Shown one piece after another: positions 62,386 through 64,000 of a stretch of DNA of 64,000 bases. The first letter of the stretch is position 1. Every line of letters begins with the position of its first letter. This DNA comes from Rhodocyclaceae bacterium (GTDB taxonomy: Bacteria; Pseudomonadota; Gammaproteobacteria; Burkholderiales; Rhodocyclaceae): assembly GCA_030682175.1 (NCBI GenBank), contig JAUXOM010000134.1, positions 94,618 through 158,617 on the forward strand, read 5' to 3'. Made by a program: the position numbers and the translations under genes. Under the pieces are notes generated by a model that worked only from the letters and a program-made list of their open reading frames with translations, made no database searches and was not told the DNA's origin.

Positions 62386-63795
62386 TCAGGCGAGAATCTG
62401 ATCCAGCCGCCGCAAGGTTTCTTCCCGGCCCAGCACCGCCAACACGCGGTCGATGGCCGGGCTTTGCGGTTGGCCCAGCAGGGCCACGCGCAACGGGATC
62501 GCCACTTGCGGCATCTTGAGGCCGGTGGCGGCCAGGGTTGCCTTCAGCGCTTGCGCCAGTTCCGCGGCGACCCACGCCACATTGGCCAGTCGCGTGCGCA
62601 GCTCAGCCAGTGCGGCTTGTGCCGGGGCAGTCAAATGTTGCGCCGTCAGTTCTTCGGAGGCTTGCACCGAGGCATAGAACGGATGCGCGCAGTCGGCCAG
62701 CTCGTTGAGGTTGACGACGCGATCCTTGTAGAGCGCGGCGATCAGCGCCGGATCGGGAACCTTGCCGGCCGGCACGCCCTCCTTGACCAGTCGACGCACG
62801 ATTTCCCCGCCCAGCCGTGCATCGTCGGCCAGCTTGATGTAATGGGCATTCAGCCAGTTCAGCTTTTCGGTATTGAACTGCGCGGCGGATGCGGTGATGT
62901 GGTCGAGGTCGAACCAGGCGACAAACTGCTCCAGCGAAAAGACTTCCTCATCGCCATGCGACCAGCCGAGGCGTGCGAGGTAGTTGAGCACCGCCTCCGG
63001 CAGGTAGCCGTTCTCTTCATATTGCATCACGCTGACCGCACCGTGACGCTTCGACAGCTTGGTGCCGTCGTCGCCGAGGATCATCGAGACATGGCCGTAG
63101 CGCGGCACCGGCGCGCCCAGGGCCTGTAACAGGTTGATCTGGCGCGGCGTGTTGTTGACATGGTCGTCGCCACGGATGACATGAGTGATCTGCATGTCCG
63201 AATCATCGACGACGACGCAGAAATTGTAGGTGGGCGTGCCGTCGGCGCGGGCAATGATGAAATCGTCGAGTTCGGCGTTGGCGATCTCGATACGCCCCTT
63301 CACCAGGTCATCCCAGGCCACCACGCCGTCGGCAGGATTCCTGAAGCGCACCACCGGGCTGCAACCCGGCGGTATTGCGGGCAGCGTCTTGCCGGGTGCG
63401 GGCCGCCAGCGTCCATCGTAGCGCGGCTTTTCCTTGTTCGCTTCCTGTTCGGCACGCAACGCATCGAGCTCTTCGATCGAGGTGTAGCAATGGTAGGCGG
63501 TTCCGGCAGCCAGCATCTGGCCGATTACCTCCCTGTAGCGATCCATGCGTTCCATCTGGTAGAACGGGCCCTCATCGTGCGCCAGACCCAGCCATTGCAT
63601 GCCGTCCAGAATGGCCTGCACCGCCTCCGGCGTCGAGCGCGCCACGTCGGTGTCTTCGATGCGCAGAATGAACTGGCCAGCGTGATGGCGGGCATAGGCC
63701 CAGGCGAACAAGGCAGTACGCGCTCCGCCAATGTGAAGGTAGCCGGTCGGGCTGGGGGCGAAACGGGTTCTGACTATCGAGGTGCGGGTGGTCAT
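62386..63795 (-). CDS. gltX: Glutamyl-tRNA synthetase
   Basis: Charges tRNA-Glu. The 469-residue class I enzyme starts [20 protein letters not shown] and has the HIGH-type motif in [20 protein letters not shown] and [16 protein letters not shown] (KMSKS-type). The C-terminal anticodon-binding domain is complete. Length matches the bacterial discriminating form. It is read toward the glycine-zipper gene. Confidence 0.97.
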   Translation of the reverse strand: MTTRTSIVRTRFAPSPTGYLHIGGARTALFAWAYARHHAGQFILRIEDTDVARSTPEAVQAILDGMQWLGLAHDEGPFYQMERMDRYREVIGQMLAAGTAYHCYTSIEELDALRAEQEANKEKPRYDGRWRPAPGKTLPAIPPGCSPVVRFRNPADGVVAWDDLVKGRIEIANAELDDFIIARADGTPTYNFCVVVDDSDMQITHVIRGDDHVNNTPRQINLLQALGAPVPRYGHVSMILGDDGTKLSKRHGAVSVMQYEENGYLPEAVLNYLARLGWSHGDEEVFSLEQFVAWFDLDHITASAAQFNTEKLNWLNAHYIKLADDARLGGEIVRRLVKEGVPAGKVPDPALIAALYKDRVVNLNELADCAHPFYASVQASEELTAQHLTAPAQAALAELRTRLANVAWVAAELAQALKATLAATGLKMPQVAIPLRVALLGQPQSPAIDRVLAVLGREETLRRLDQILA

Positions 63796-63896
63796 GACGA
63801 TGCGACTGATGAGAAAGTGCGTATTCTAAGTCAAGCCATTCCCGGCCATGTTGCCCTTAGCCGCTAGCAGCCTGTCGGACTTTATTCGTGGGATGC

Positions 63897-63996
63897 GTTG
63901 CCGGCAAACCGGGATGGATGCAAGGCGCGCCGCGCGGGCAATGGTTGTTCCATTGCCAAGCGGTGCAACGCCGCAGACGCCCGGTTTGCCGACAAC
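63897..63996. repeat. Nested inverted-repeat structure at window end
   Basis: Outer arms GTTGCCGGCAAACCGGG (63897-63913) and CCCGGTTTGCCGACAAC (63980-63996) pair with one mismatch. An inner perfect hairpin GGCAATGG / CCATTGCC with loop TTGTT lies at 63937-63956. The element may extend beyond the window. It lies upstream of gltX, in a stretch with no recognised gene. Confidence 0.65.
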
Positions 63997-64000
63997 CCTT

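Overview
The window is high-GC, densely coded bacterial chromosome. Gene content and order point to a betaproteobacterium, most plausibly Rhodocyclales or Sterolibacteriaceae-like. The evidence is a suhB / trmJ-cysE-iscR-isc block, an RF2 gene with programmed frameshift, lysS near prfB, a TAXI-type uptake protein, and a relic of a PEP-CTERM (exosortase-sorted) protein. The lineage is an inference; there is no rRNA here to settle it.

Layout. 1-3141: end of mfd, DAHP synthase, a DUF1015 protein. 3283-13447 (minus strand): trmJ, cysE, iscR, an extra cysteine desulfurase, iscS, iscU, iscA, hscB, hscA, fdx, iscX, tatD, tpx. This is a complete iron-sulfur assembly operon with its regulator and cysteine supply. 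The iscR and cysE promoters share an IscR-like sequence overlapping their -35 boxes. 13543-28018: ordinary housekeeping genes (suhB, three tRNAs, nnrD/E, nadC, an ABC-F protein, arsM-like, dadA, msrB, bolA, a parvulin, transporters, mtfA). 28076-29380: a DsrC-like protein lacking its key cysteine, divergent from a LysR regulator.

29600-37763 is an accessory region rich in small repeats. It holds an Mrr nuclease and then redox and stress genes: PRC-barrel, DUF3096, FMN reductase, a CcoQ-like peptide, an alpha/beta hydrolase, a SRPBCC-membrane fusion, a general-stress-like protein, a cyanide-insensitive alternative oxidase, and an encapsulated-ferritin homologue without a cargo tail. A BrnT/BrnA-like toxin-antitoxin pair follows. 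Two gene relics with intact terminators and several MITE-like elements with terminal inverted repeats show repeated insertion and deletion. 37953-46799 holds mixed metabolic genes, hemG, rlmF and prfC; 46911-49139 is a SulP transporter with STAS and cyclic-nucleotide domains.

50409-58273 is an apparent island between prfB and lysS, genes that are neighbours in many proteobacteria. It encodes a four-gene Wadjet-like SMC system (kleisin, KITE, SMC ATPase, Toprim nuclease), a J-domain protein and a Phd-VapC-type toxin-antitoxin pair. lysS, an mnmC with a degenerate methyltransferase half, a glycine-zipper protein and gltX finish the window.

The most unusual signal is a 22-bp sequence, at least 20 copies in 64 kb on both strands. 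It lies between genes and also in frame inside genes, including aroG, the DUF1015 gene, nnrD, three consecutive Wadjet genes and the glycine-zipper gene. In intergenic regions it is often the core of a longer, roughly 130-bp element with inverted-repeat ends.
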